From an uncultured Desulfobacterium sp. (GTDB lineage: Bacteria; Desulfobacterota; DSM-4660; Desulfatiglandales; Desulfatiglandaceae), in assembly GCA_900258555.1 (NCBI GenBank), contig LT984854.1, forward strand, positions 2,086,975 to 2,150,974: a DNA stretch of 64,000 nucleotides. Direction: 5' to 3'. Shown in pieces: positions 45,099 to 53,726 of this stretch (its first letter is position 1; each line of letters starts with the position of its first letter). Both the position numbers and the translations under genes were made by a program. The notes beneath the pieces are model-generated. The model ran no database searches. It was not told where the DNA came from and was given only the letters and a program-made list of their open reading frames with translations.

Positions 45099-46589
45099 AT
45101 GAAAACGCGATCAAGCGGCATACTGCTTCACCTTTCGTCCCTCCCCTCCCCTTTCGGCATAGGAGACATGGGGCCTTGGGCTTACAGGTTTGTAGATTTT
45201 CTCGCCAGGGCCGGGCAGAGATACTGGCAGATCCTCCCATTAAATCCGACAGAGACTACCTATCAGAACTCCCCATACCACAGCACCTCAGCCTTTGCCT
45301 CTAATCCTCTTTTTATCAGCCCTGAGCTTATGGTTGAAGGAGGGCTCTTAACCAATGATGATATCAAACCCTTCAAGACAAACTCAAAGGGGGCTGTAGA
45401 ATATGGTGATGTCTCAAGACGCAAGAAAATAGTCTTTTTGAAGGCGTATAAACATTTTAAAAATGGAGTCGCAAGAGATGGTTTTGACGAGTTCTGTACC
45501 AGAAATGCCTTTTGGCTGGATGATTTTTCTCTTTTTTCTTCCATAAGATCACACCTTCGGAAAAGGCCATGGAATCAATGGGACAAAGGGCTGAGGCATA
45601 TGATTCCAAGAGACCTGACTGCCGTAAAAAAAAGGCTCAGGGAATCAATAGACCTTGCAATGTTTCTCCAGTATGAATTTTATAAACAATGGAGCGCCCT
45701 TAAGTCCTATTGCAATGACAAAAAAATCTTTGTCATAGGAGACATGCCCTTCTATGTCCCATACAACAGCACTGACCTCTGGGCCTGTCGCAGGTATTTT
45801 AAGCTCAATAAGGATTTGAGACCATCTGTGGTCTCAGGTGTGCCTCCGGATTATTTCAGCCGGACTGGACAACTCTGGGGAAATCCCATATACAAATGGG
45901 ATGTGATGAAAAAGGATGGTTACGGATGGTGGATAAAACGGGTGACCCACAACCTCAGTCTGTTCGATTTCCTGAGAATAGACCACTTTCGGGGTATAGC
46001 CTCCTACTGGGAGGTGCCGGCGGGTGAAAAAAACGCAGTAAATGGAAAATGGGTTAAAGGGCCTGGGGAGGATCTGTTTCGTGCGATTTACAGGAAGATC
46101 CCCGATCCTCCTATTATCGCAGAGGATCTCGGGTTTATCACACCGGATGTGACAAGACTGGTCAATCAGTTTAAAATTCCCGGGATGAAGGTGCTGCAGT
46201 TTGGCTTTGACGAGCCTTCAAGCATTTATGCGCCGCATAATATTGGAAAGAATTATGTTGTCTACACCGGCACACATGATAATAATACGACAAGGGGCTG
46301 GTTTGAAAATGAGGCCACCTTGCAGGCCAAAAAGAGGTTATTCCGTTATATAGGAAGAAGAATCCGCGCCAATGAGGCGGCCCACGAACTGATACGGCTT
46401 GCCATGATGTCCAGGGCAGCCACGGCCATCATTCCCATGCAGGATATCCTCAATCTCGGTCAGGCCGCCCGGATGAACCTTCCTGCAACAAGGAAGGGCA
46501 ATTGGCGATGGCGGCTTAAGCCTGAGGGGATTTCACCCGGTGTGGCCGACAGGCTGCTTGAATTGACTGAGACTTTTGGGAGGGCTTAG
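45099..46589 (+). CDS. malQ: 4-alpha-glucanotransferase (amylomaltase)
   Basis: A 496-residue GH77 enzyme of usual length that transfers maltooligosyl groups in glycogen metabolism. Motifs: RSSGILLHLSSLPSPFGIGDMG at the start, YWQILPLNPT, SPYHSTSAFASNPLFIS, IGDMPFYVPYNSTDLW, the nucleophile in FLRIDHFRGIASYWEVPA, the acid/base in PIIAEDLGFITPDV, and YTGTHDNNTTRGW. Cytoplasmic. Its place between TRAP and signalling genes is odd, but the four-base spacing after dctM suggests the same transcript. Confidence 0.95.
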   Translation: MKTRSSGILLHLSSLPSPFGIGDMGPWAYRFVDFLARAGQRYWQILPLNPTETTYQNSPYHSTSAFASNPLFISPELMVEGGLLTNDDIKPFKTNSKGAVEYGDVSRRKKIVFLKAYKHFKNGVARDGFDEFCTRNAFWLDDFSLFSSIRSHLRKRPWNQWDKGLRHMIPRDLTAVKKRLRESIDLAMFLQYEFYKQWSALKSYCNDKKIFVIGDMPFYVPYNSTDLWACRRYFKLNKDLRPSVVSGVPPDYFSRTGQLWGNPIYKWDVMKKDGYGWWIKRVTHNLSLFDFLRIDHFRGIASYWEVPAGEKNAVNGKWVKGPGEDLFRAIYRKIPDPPIIAEDLGFITPDVTRLVNQFKIPGMKVLQFGFDEPSSIYAPHNIGKNYVVYTGTHDNNTTRGWFENEATLQAKKRLFRYIGRRIRANEAAHELIRLAMMSRAATAIIPMQDILNLGQAARMNLPATRKGNWRWRLKPEGISPGVADRLLELTETFGRA

Positions 46590-46596
46590 GAGTCTA

Positions 46597-48261
46597 ATGG
46601 CAATTCAACAAATTATAGTTGTAAACGGTCCTGAGGCAGGTCGAGGCTTTGTCATAAACCAGGGGCTTTCAATCGGCCGCGGGGTTGAAAACGACCTGAG
46701 TCTTGCGGACCACAGTGTGTCAAGGCGCCATGCCGTCATTAGATCCGAGCATGGAATGGCCGTCATTTATGATATGGGCGCGGCAAACGGGGTTATTGTA
46801 AACGGCAGGCGCGTGGACAAACAAGCGCTTAAACCCGGAGATGAAATAGGTCTGGGAAAGACCCTGCTTCGTTTTGAGGAATCAGCCACAAGACTGGAGA
46901 CTGAAGCGACCTCAACAGGAATAATTGTTGAACCTGATCTGACCCAGACAGTGATCAGCGCCTCATCTGTTCATGATATTTCAGCCTCCTTTTTGAGCGC
47001 CCCAGAGACTGCCCGCGGCCAAGATCTTGCCAAGGCCAGGGAGCGTCTCGCTGCCGTATACAGGGCCAATCAGGTAATCTCCAGGGAAAGGAACCTCAAC
47101 AAACTGCTTGAGCAGATCGTCGAGCAGGTCTTTTCACTTGTTACAGTCCACAATTGCGCTATTCTGTTAAGAGATGAAAAAACAGGAGCAATCTCCATTT
47201 CATACGCGAGGTCCAGCTCAAAAAAAGATGATATTGTCATCAGCTCGACGATTGTCGAGCGGGCCGTTGAAAACTCTGAGGCGATAATTACAAGTAACGC
47301 CTTGGATGATACGAGATTTGACGGGGCCAAAAGCATTATACTGCACAATATCAGTTCTGCCATGTGCGCGCCCTTAATGTACCTGAATGAGGTGCTAGGG
47401 GCCATTTATGTTGACGTCAGGGGACTGATCAATGTGTTTAAAAATGAGGACCTGGAACTCCTTGTCGCACTGGCCGGTCCTGCAGCCATAGCCATTAAAA
47501 ATGTATCATATGTCAATCAACTGGACCGGTTCTATCGAGACACCCTCGTTGTCCTCGCCAATGCCATTGAATTGAGGGATCATTATACCGCAGGTCATAT
47601 CTGGCGTGTAACCAACTTTGCCATTGAGATGGCACGTGAACTGGGCTGGGATGAGGAAAGGGTGAAAATGGTTGAAATGGGGGGCGTGCTGCACGACATC
47701 GGCAAGATCTCGGTTGACAACGCCATACTGAGTAAATCCGGGATGCTCACCTCTGAGGAATATGAAAAGATCAAGCTTCACCCTGAACGGGGCGCATGGC
47801 TTATGAGGGATTCCTTCATGCTGAAGCCCCTTATCCCCTACTGCCTTTATCATCACGAGCGCTATGACGGAACAGGTTATCCGTTCGGCCTTGACGGAGC
47901 TGCTATTCCGGCCGAGGGAAGACTGATTGCCGTAGCCGATGCATTTGACGCGCTTACCAGCAACCGTCCCTATCATGATGCGCTTCCCATTGAAGAGGCG
48001 GTTAAAAGAATTGTTGCCTCAAGGGGCAAACACTTTGATCCGAAATGCGTTGATGCACTAGTACGGTGCTATCACGACCGGAGGCTTGACCATATCTTTC
48101 AGGAATACATGAAAAACCAGAAGAGCATAATATGCCCATTTTGCAGCACCTTCATCAGAATCCCTGAAAAAGATGATCAAACATTTCAATGCCCCGTATG
48201 CCGGAGAAAAATCAAATTGCACCGCGATTCAAAAGGATATTCCGGGGAGTTGGCCGTATAA
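46597..48261 (+). CDS. FHA-GAF-HD-GYP c-di-GMP phosphodiesterase-like protein with C-terminal zinc ribbon
   Basis: A 554-residue protein from the ATG at 46597 (TAGGAG site); an upstream start would overlap malQ. FHA domain about 1-95 (GLSIGRGVENDLSLADHSVSRRHAVI, NGVIVNGRRV), GAF about 165-320, HD-GYP about 330-500 with HDIGKISVDNAIL, HHERYDGTGYPFGL and DAFDALTSNRPYH. The GYP triad and HD residues are present, so it should degrade c-di-GMP. The tail has a CPFCSTFIRIP...CPVCRRKIKL zinc ribbon. It balances the diguanylate cyclase in the same run and could be recruited by threonine phosphorylation through the FHA domain. Confidence 0.92.
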   Translation: MAIQQIIVVNGPEAGRGFVINQGLSIGRGVENDLSLADHSVSRRHAVIRSEHGMAVIYDMGAANGVIVNGRRVDKQALKPGDEIGLGKTLLRFEESATRLETEATSTGIIVEPDLTQTVISASSVHDISASFLSAPETARGQDLAKARERLAAVYRANQVISRERNLNKLLEQIVEQVFSLVTVHNCAILLRDEKTGAISISYARSSSKKDDIVISSTIVERAVENSEAIITSNALDDTRFDGAKSIILHNISSAMCAPLMYLNEVLGAIYVDVRGLINVFKNEDLELLVALAGPAAIAIKNVSYVNQLDRFYRDTLVVLANAIELRDHYTAGHIWRVTNFAIEMARELGWDEERVKMVEMGGVLHDIGKISVDNAILSKSGMLTSEEYEKIKLHPERGAWLMRDSFMLKPLIPYCLYHHERYDGTGYPFGLDGAAIPAEGRLIAVADAFDALTSNRPYHDALPIEEAVKRIVASRGKHFDPKCVDALVRCYHDRRLDHIFQEYMKNQKSIICPFCSTFIRIPEKDDQTFQCPVCRRKIKLHRDSKGYSGELAV

Positions 48262-48483
48262 GAGCTGCACCACATCCCTTCGGCCTTCGCACTTCAGCCT
48301 ATCCACCTGAGTACTTGCAATTTATGGTCCCCATTTCTTCCAGGTTAAAAATCAAGTGGCCTTTTGGCCTCTTTCAAGGTCCTGATGAATAACGGAAATC
48401 AATAAAAACATAATTTGAAACAATTTGTTTCCCCCTCAATCCTTTGATATAGTCTTATCACCTTAAATAGTCGAGGAGAGGTT
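48262..48483. other. Intergenic region, no gene seen
   Basis: Short stretch after the HD-GYP gene. A rightward promoter for the broken antitoxin could include TTGAAA/TATAGT near 48415-48460 (by eye). No RNA or repeat was recognised. Confidence 0.3.
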
Positions 48484-48708
48484 ATGGATTATAAAGATAT
48501 TATTACGATTTAGTCAGGTAAACGAGGCGGTAAACCGTGTATCCGAGGGATGCGGATAACGGTCTACGATGTTCTTGAGTATCTTGCGTCTGGAATGGAT
48601 TATCAGGAAATCTTAGCCGATTTTCCTTATTTGACCCAGGAAGATATTTTGGCGTGTCTGAAGTATGCGGCTGAACGAGAACGATATACCGTAGCAATTG
48701 CGGCATGA
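48484..48708 (+). pseudogene. DUF433-type antitoxin interrupted by an amber codon
   Basis: The frame reads MDYKDIITI-TAG-SGKRGGKPCIRG then MRITVYDVLEYLASGMDYQEI and ends ERERYTVAIAA, the full pattern of DUF433 (VapB-like) antitoxins, where the usual residue at the stop is a hydrophobic or basic residue followed by PxxxGGKPCIRG. The TAG at codon 10 (48511-48513) breaks an otherwise intact gene. Restart at an internal ATG is possible (MRITVYDV), which would omit the N-terminal part. Paired with a broken toxin. Confidence 0.75.
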
Positions 48709-48877
48709 AGTTACTGCTAGGCCAAAATCTACCCCTCGTTTGGTACGTAGTCTCGCTGATCTGTTTCCTAACTCAAGCCACGTTTTCGAGTCCCCTTCCT
48801 TCGAAGGGGATTACATTTTGTATCCATTTATCTTCCTGCTTACCACCTTCAGCTCAGCCTCACGTTGCTGCCACTAG
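48705..48877 (+). pseudogene. DUF5615-type PIN-like toxin, frameshifted and truncated
   Basis: The ATG overlaps the antitoxin stop. MKLLLGQNLP matches the start of DUF5615 toxins (MKLLxDQNLSPRLV); the conserved continuation PRLVRSLADLFPNSSHVFE is present in a neighbouring frame, so one or two bases were gained or lost near 48738. The usual Asp in DQNL is changed to Gly and the C-terminal two thirds are missing. The module is dead. Confidence 0.72.
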
Positions 48878-49107
48878 ATAAAAGAAGGTTCGTCATCACC
48901 TTTATGATACTTAAATGATAGGGCAACCCTGGAACGGTAAGCCGTGACCTTCCCATTTGTGACAACCATATCAAGTTTGGTTATTTCAGCAATTCTGAGA
49001 TCCTTGAGGCTCTCTCCTGCGGTTTCCACCGCAGTCTGTGCTGCTTCTTCCCAGGATTTGTCACTGGTTCCCACGAGTTCGATGATTTTGTATGCGCTAC
49101 CAGCCAT
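48874..49107 (-). CDS. Dodecin family protein
   Basis: A 77-residue protein, slightly longer than typical dodecins (about 68). YKIIELVGTSDKSWEEAAQTAV and the AEITKLDMVVTNGKVTAYRSRVALSFKY strand pattern are the family signature. Dodecins assemble into hollow 12-mers that bind flavin or CoA. The riboflavin-stacking Trp is present in KSWEEA, though not at the W36-equivalent position of the halobacterial protein that I can verify. The ATG has an AGGAGG site. Stands alone. Confidence 0.9.
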   Translation of the reverse strand: MAGSAYKIIELVGTSDKSWEEAAQTAVETAGESLKDLRIAEITKLDMVVTNGKVTAYRSRVALSFKYHKGDDEPSFI

Positions 49108-49156
49108 CTTATACCTCCTTCCTGTTATTCAAGCGTCTAAAAAAAACAGCAGGGTC

Positions 49157-49558
49157 TCAAACAAGGCTATTGTGTGGAATAAAGGGGTCAGTCAAGCCCC
49201 GTATTCCATAATACAGTCCATCCTGCCATCTCCCTTCGATTCTTTCGCCGGATGCCCACGTGAATATTCCCATACCGTTCGGTCTTTTGTTCTTGAGTCC
49301 TCCCACGTACGTATTGCCATTTGCGAAATGACATTCGACCTTCCCATCCAAGACGCCCTCTTTCCAGTTCCCTTGATATGTTGTGCCTGTAGGAGTCGTT
49401 AATGTCCCATATCCGTTTGGCCTTCCGCCATTGAACCCTCCGACATAGGTAATTTTTTCATAAGAAAATAGAATGCCGACCCCATGACCATTGCTGCCTA
49501 TGCTCTTGCCTGTATATCCGCTTCCTGCAGGCGACAAAAAACAACTTTTCTCAGTCAT
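49157..49558 (-). CDS. MORN-repeat protein
   Basis: A 133-residue protein made almost wholly of about four MORN repeats: YVGGFNGGRPNGYGTLTTPTG, YQGNWKEGVLDGKVECHFANG, YVGGLKNKRPNGMGIFTWASG, IEGRWQDGLYYG. MORN repeats form beta-hairpin sheets, in bacteria often of unknown role and sometimes adjacent to membrane or secreted proteins. No signal peptide. Upstream on the minus strand lie a MITE and a candidate RNA. Confidence 0.85.
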   Translation of the reverse strand: MTEKSCFLSPAGSGYTGKSIGSNGHGVGILFSYEKITYVGGFNGGRPNGYGTLTTPTGTTYQGNWKEGVLDGKVECHFANGNTYVGGLKNKRPNGMGIFTWASGERIEGRWQDGLYYGIRGLTDPFIPHNSLV

Positions 49559-49581
49559 ATGAACCCCTTTCTAAAAGTATT

Positions 49582-49746
49582 AAATTTGATGATCTCGTAA
49601 AAAGTCAGAAATCGATTTTTACTTGGTTTTAAGTTTCAGGTGTTATGTTTTAACAGGTTAAAATCAAAAGACAATTTGAGCATAAAACTTAATACTTAAA
49701 ACCTAAAACCCGGATGAATTCGACTTTTTAGGAATTTATCAAATTT
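49582..49746. mobile_element. MITE-like element with AAATTTGAT ends
   Basis: AAATTTGATGATCTCGTAAAAAGTC at 49582-49606 corresponds in inverted orientation to GACTTTTTAGGAATTTATCAAATTT at 49722-49746, about 20 of 25 positions. The inner part is AT-rich with paired fragments (TTTTAAGTTTCAGGTGTTATGTTTT and AAAACTTAATACTTAAAACCTAAAAC). No coding frame. Length 165 bases. Confidence 0.72.
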
Positions 49747-50154
49747 AGACATCAAATGCACAAATCCTTTTCAGGGGATATTTGATTAGCATTTTCCCCT
49801 GTAAACAAGAGACGGGCTTGCTCGCCCTTAAGACCGCCTGGAATTTGGCTGCCGAAGCAGCCAAAATAACTTTCAGCATCCTTAATTTATCAGGTTGAGG
49901 GAAAGTGCTTTTTCCTGCAGTTCTTTCACCTTAATTGATACGGGCACTCTGAAAAAACTGAGGCTTCGGAGCAATTTTTAAGTGTAGCAGCAATATTGTT
50001 TGTTTTACTAGATTTGTAAATAGGTTGATGAGCTCATTTTATCGGGCAGAAATCCCAAGAAGTAGGGATATTTTCCCAAATGCTGTGGGAAGAAGAACAG
50101 GTGAATCGCAACATTTTAGCAAATGACCCCGGTGCCTCTCTTCGGGGTTATAGA
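49747..50154. other. Intergenic region with short hairpins
   Basis: No gene is supported. Two small hairpins are seen: TTCCCAAATGCTGTGGGAA near 50074-50092 and ACCCCGGTGCCTCTCTTCGGGGT at 50128-50150. They lie just beyond the terminator of the candidate RNA. Confidence 0.35.
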
Positions 50155-50199
50155 TAAAAAAACCTGTCGGGAATTCATCTCAAAGTGACACCGACAGGA
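50155..50199 (-). terminator. Intrinsic terminator of the candidate RNA
   Basis: In RNA sense CCUGUCGG (50191-50198) pairs with CCGACAGG (50162-50169), followed by seven to eight U. There is no gene directly upstream on this strand, which is why a non-coding transcript is suspected. Confidence 0.7.
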
Positions 50200-50473
50200 A
50201 TCATTTCCTTTAATGATTAGGAGAAATTCTCCAGGATTCAAAGACCGCCTGCTATTCATGCGCTCTTATTCCGAGTCACTTTCACCTCCTTCTGCGGACA
50301 GGGCTAGTACCCATATCCGCGGTCATGAGACGTCTTTTGACAGGCTTTATAATTAGTGGAATTACAGTTTCTTGTCCAGTACACCTTGAATAAGTGAGGC
50401 TTGGCTCATAAAATATTTTTTCGACCGTCTCTTAGGACGATAAAAGTTGACCCTTAGGAGTTGAATCTGTTTA
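50155..50473 (-). ncRNA. Candidate structured small RNA or leader (minus strand)
   Basis: A minus-strand -10 box TATAAT (50480-50485) and a strong terminator at 50155-50199 frame about 320 bases. Inside, GACC(GC) at 50319-50324 and (GC)GGTC at 50243-50248 enclose a hairpin GCGGATATGGG/CCCTGTCCGC (50294-50320) followed by an exposed perfect Shine-Dalgarno AGAAGGAGGTGA. Downstream are two tiny coupled frames (a GTG start with VTRNKSA, stop, then ATGA). No known family was recognised. It may be a regulatory RNA, a leader peptide with attenuator, or a riboswitch-like element. Confidence 0.45.
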
Positions 50474-50653
50474 TATGCTATTATATAATTATGGGAAAAA
50501 AGTTAGTTTTATTTTCAAGTTATTTTCTTAACAGCGTGCCCGCTTCAATATTGATCATTAAGTGCGGTACAATCTTTTGACACTGGTTTTCGGACCTGAG
50601 TTTATCAGCCCTATGATCACTCGACCATGATCTGTAAAGGATAAAAATAACAA

Positions 50654-51007
50654 ATGACGAGGGATGAGATACTGGCTTTGGCAGCGGGGAGGAGTTTGAA
50701 TGTCTGCGTATCAGAGGAAATTATGGGAAACAAGGTGGTTTGTGATGCCATATTCGGCGATACAGAGATACATACTACTATGAAGGGTGAAACCGTATAT
50801 GACCGGTTAACCCCATATTCTGAAAACTTAACCGCTGCTCAGCTTGTCATAACAAGGATGGCGAATCTGGGATTCATTGAGGCAAAACTTTGGGAAAATG
50901 AAAACCGCCCTGATGTGATTTGCAGGGCAGCATTATTGACCCTGTTTAAGAAGAATCCGGATACGAAAAGCAAACAAAACAAGCCGAAACTGTGGATAGT
51001 CAAATGA
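50654..51007 (+). CDS. Phage-type ABA-sandwich domain protein
   Basis: A 117-residue protein. The opening MTRDEILALAAGRSLNVCVSEEIMG and the late PDVICRAALLTLFKK match the pattern of the small ABA-sandwich domain proteins found in phages and prophages, in which the text between is variable. No other phage gene is near. The gene follows a 180-base leader with a possible TATAAT box at 50484. It may be a domesticated or stranded phage gene; function unknown. Confidence 0.65.
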   Translation: MTRDEILALAAGRSLNVCVSEEIMGNKVVCDAIFGDTEIHTTMKGETVYDRLTPYSENLTAAQLVITRMANLGFIEAKLWENENRPDVICRAALLTLFKKNPDTKSKQNKPKLWIVK

Positions 51008-51039
51008 CCCTGTACTCTTGCAGTTTTTTCATTAAATAA

Positions 51040-51381
51040 ATGGTTCTCAGGAACATCTTTCAAGAAATCGGCCTTCACTCAGAAGAGGAACTGATCGAAT
51101 CCATTTCAGGCGGCAGAGGGATAAGGATTGAACGCATTGTATCCTATGGACATTCTTCCCCGCCGGGCTTCTGGTATGTTCAGGACAGCAATGAATTTGT
51201 GCTGCTGATTAGCGGAAGCGCAGGCCTTTTATTTGAGGGGGAAGATGAGATAGTCGTCATGCAGCCTGGGGATTACCTGGATATTCCCGCTTACAAAAAA
51301 CACCGGGTCGAGTGGACAGACCAACGACAACCCACCATATGGCTGGCAGTGCACTCTTTTATACCTGACTTTAGCGAATAG
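51040..51381 (+). CDS. Cupin-domain protein
   Basis: A 113-residue single-domain cupin. The second cupin motif is visible in QPGDYLDIPAYKKHRVEWT, and the first as GHSSPPGFWYVQDSNEFVLLISGSAGLLFEG, where one or more metal-binding His are replaced, so metal binding may be partial. Proteins of this type (often annotated phosphoribosylaminoimidazole carboxylase-like by error) lack a known reaction. It lies 32 bases after the ABA-sandwich gene on the same strand. Confidence 0.85.
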   Translation: MVLRNIFQEIGLHSEEELIESISGGRGIRIERIVSYGHSSPPGFWYVQDSNEFVLLISGSAGLLFEGEDEIVVMQPGDYLDIPAYKKHRVEWTDQRQPTIWLAVHSFIPDFSE

Positions 51382-51500
51382 CAGTTATTAAACATAAATT
51401 TGAGATATGGTATTGTATTTTGATTTAAAAATCGTAACCACTCAGACAGGTGGGCTGAAGACTTTATCTTGGAGTGAAAGCAAATTTTCAACATATTCCA

Positions 51501-51529
51501 GGGCGGCGGTTATAAATCAACCGCCGCCC
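51501..51529. terminator. Strong GC hairpin downstream of dnaK
   Basis: GGGCGGCGGTT and AACCGCCGCCC form an 11-base perfect stem with a 7-base loop, 18 bases after the dnaK stop. No T-run follows on either strand, so it may work as a transcript-stabilising hairpin or a weak bidirectional terminator. Confidence 0.6.
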
Positions 51530-51546
51530 GCCATCAGGAAAAACCG

Positions 51547-53469
51547 TTAGCCGTTTGAGACATCCTGATATTCCGCATCAACCACATCATCATCAGCCAT
51601 GTGAGATGATTGTTGCCTGTAACCTCCTCCTGAATTGCATGTCCCATTGCCGCAACCCGATTGAGCAGACTGCTGGTAAATTGTGGAGGCCAGACTGTGC
51701 GAGGCATGGGTCAAAACCTCTGTGCACCTTTTTATTTCGGATACGTCTTCCCCCTCCATGGCCCGCTTAAGGTCACTTATTGCATTGCTCACTTCGGCCC
51801 TGGCGTTGGCATCAATTCTATCTACCATCTCTGCAAGTGTCTTTTCTGTTGTGTAGATCAAGCCGTCCGCAGCATTTCTGGCTTCTACGAGCTGTTTCTT
51901 TTTCTTGTCTTCCTCAGCGTGAAGCTCAGCATCCTTAACCAGCTTTTCGATTTCGTCCTTTGTTAATCCTGAAGATGCGGTTATGCGTATGGATTGCTGC
52001 TTTCCTGTAGCCATATCTTTTGCTGAAACATCTACAATACCGTTTGCATCAATATCAAAAGTAACCTCTATCTGCGGCATCCCCCTGGGCGCCGGCGCAA
52101 TCCCTGTGAGTTCAAATCTGCCGAGGGTCTTATTGCCTGCAGCCATCGGCCTTTCACCCTGGAGCACATGAACCGTCACTGACGGTTGGCTATCTTCGGC
52201 AGTAGAAAACACCTGGCTCTGCCTTGCAGGGATAGTGGTGTTTTTCTCTATCAGCTTTGTCATGACCCCTCCCAGGGTCTCGATGCCAAGAGAAAGAGGG
52301 GTGACATCAAGGAGCACCACATCTTTTACCTGACCCTTTAATACCGCGCCCTGAATGGCTGCGCCTAGGGCCACAACCTCATCCGGATTCACCCCCTTGT
52401 TGGGCTCCTTGCCGAAAATCTTCCTAACCCTTTCCTGAACCGCCGGCATACGGGTCATACCGCCAACCAATATCACCTCAGCAATATCTGCTGAAGAAAG
52501 CCCCGCGTCGCTCATCGCTGTCCGGCATGGACCTTCAAGCTTATCAAGAAGATCAGCCACAAGGGCCTCGAGTTTTGACCGGGTTATCTTGAGGTTCAAG
52601 TGTTTTGGCCCGCTCGCGTCGGCGGTGATAAACGGCAGATTGACATCGGTCTCCATGGATGACGAAAGCTCCATCTTTGCCTTTTCCGCCGCCTCCTTAA
52701 GCCGTTGGAGTGCCATCTTGTCAGTCCTTAAGTCAATGCACTGGTCTTTCTTGAATTCGTCGGCCAGATAGTTGACTACCCTTAAGTCAAAGTCTTCTCC
52801 GCCAAGGTGGGTATCCCCGTTTGTAGATTTCACCTCAAATACACCATCGCCTATCTCCATAATAGAGATATCAAACGTCCCACCCCCTAAGTCAAACACC
52901 GCAATCCTTCCCTCTCTGGTCTTGTCAAGACCGTAGGCAAGGGAGGCTGCGGTCGGTTCATTTATGATCCTCAACACATTAAGTCCAGAAATTCTTCCGG
53001 CGTCCTTTGTCGCCTGTCTCTGACTGTCGTTAAAGTAAGCCGGCACAGTTATCACTGCATCCGTTATCTTCTCTCCAACATACTCTTCTGCATATTTTTT
53101 GATGTTTGCAAGTATATAAGATGATATCTCGGCAGGGCTGTACTGCTTACCCCTTATAATGATCACCGCATCACCGTTTGCCGCCTTTCCTATCTTGTAA
53201 GGCAACACCTTGATATCATCCTGTACCTCCCTGAAATCATACTTCCTTCCGATCAGACGTTTTACACCAAACACGGTGTTTTCCGGGTTTGTAATCGCCT
53301 GTCTCTTGGCGATCTGGCCGACCAGTCTTTCACCGTTTTCAGACACTGCCACAACTGAAGGTGTGGTGCGTCCTCCCTCTGCATTATTAATCACTATAGC
53401 CTCGCCCCCTTCCATGATAGAAACGCATGAATTGGTGGTTCCGAGGTCAATTCCTATTATCCTGTTCAT
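51547..53469 (-). CDS. dnaK: Chaperone protein DnaK
   Basis: A 640-residue Hsp70, usual length. Opening [18 protein letters not shown], phosphate-loop [17 protein letters not shown], and [16 protein letters not shown] for the ATPase; substrate domain with [31 protein letters not shown] and the lid helices after. The tail has a Gly/Gln-rich stretch followed by [12 protein letters not shown]. Works with DnaJ and GrpE, whose genes are not next to it here. AAGGAGGTG precedes the ATG. Divergent from the small heat-shock gene. Confidence 0.97.
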   Translation of the reverse strand: MNRIIGIDLGTTNSCVSIMEGGEAIVINNAEGGRTTPSVVAVSENGERLVGQIAKRQAITNPENTVFGVKRLIGRKYDFREVQDDIKVLPYKIGKAANGDAVIIIRGKQYSPAEISSYILANIKKYAEEYVGEKITDAVITVPAYFNDSQRQATKDAGRISGLNVLRIINEPTAASLAYGLDKTREGRIAVFDLGGGTFDISIMEIGDGVFEVKSTNGDTHLGGEDFDLRVVNYLADEFKKDQCIDLRTDKMALQRLKEAAEKAKMELSSSMETDVNLPFITADASGPKHLNLKITRSKLEALVADLLDKLEGPCRTAMSDAGLSSADIAEVILVGGMTRMPAVQERVRKIFGKEPNKGVNPDEVVALGAAIQGAVLKGQVKDVVLLDVTPLSLGIETLGGVMTKLIEKNTTIPARQSQVFSTAEDSQPSVTVHVLQGERPMAAGNKTLGRFELTGIAPAPRGMPQIEVTFDIDANGIVDVSAKDMATGKQQSIRITASSGLTKDEIEKLVKDAELHAEEDKKKKQLVEARNAADGLIYTTEKTLAEMVDRIDANARAEVSNAISDLKRAMEGEDVSEIKRCTEVLTHASHSLASTIYQQSAQSGCGNGTCNSGGGYRQQSSHMADDDVVDAEYQDVSNG

Positions 53470-53650
53470 AATTACACCTCCTTATAATAAGCTCTGTTTA
53501 ATATCAGTTGGTATCAGGTTTCCAGCACCGTTTGTTAAACAAAATAACCACGTCAATGTCTGCGTCAATAGCCAACTCTTATTTTTTATGATACATTACT
53601 TTTTTTATTATAGTTTTAATAGTAATATTTTTATTTTATCATAATACTGC

Positions 53651-53678
53651 TTGACAGCATGTATCGAATGCTTATTGT
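53651..53678 (+). promoter_or_regulatory. Candidate promoter of the small heat-shock gene
   Basis: TTGACA at 53651-53656 and TATTGT at 53673-53678 with a 16-base spacer lie about 50 bases before the ATG. No CIRCE or sigma32-type sequence was recognised in the 257-base divergent region, which is otherwise AT-rich and empty. Confidence 0.45.
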
Positions 53679-53726
53679 TTGATCAAAGAATAAGGCGACT
53701 CAAAGCCGCAGAACATATGAAAGGAG

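Noticed and set aside
48511-48513. Pyrrolysine or other recoding of the amber codon in the DUF433 gene
   Set aside because: The partner toxin is also broken and antitoxins of this family have no need for a special residue; decay is simpler.
50232-50330. A tRNA, tmRNA, 6S RNA or SRP RNA
   Set aside because: The fold lacks the conserved cores of these RNAs; only a generic structured RNA is supported.
53470-53726. CIRCE or sigma32-type heat-shock operator between dnaK and hsp20
   Set aside because: Neither the TTAGCACTC-N9-GAGTGCTAA palindrome nor CTTGAAA/CCCCAT pair could be found.
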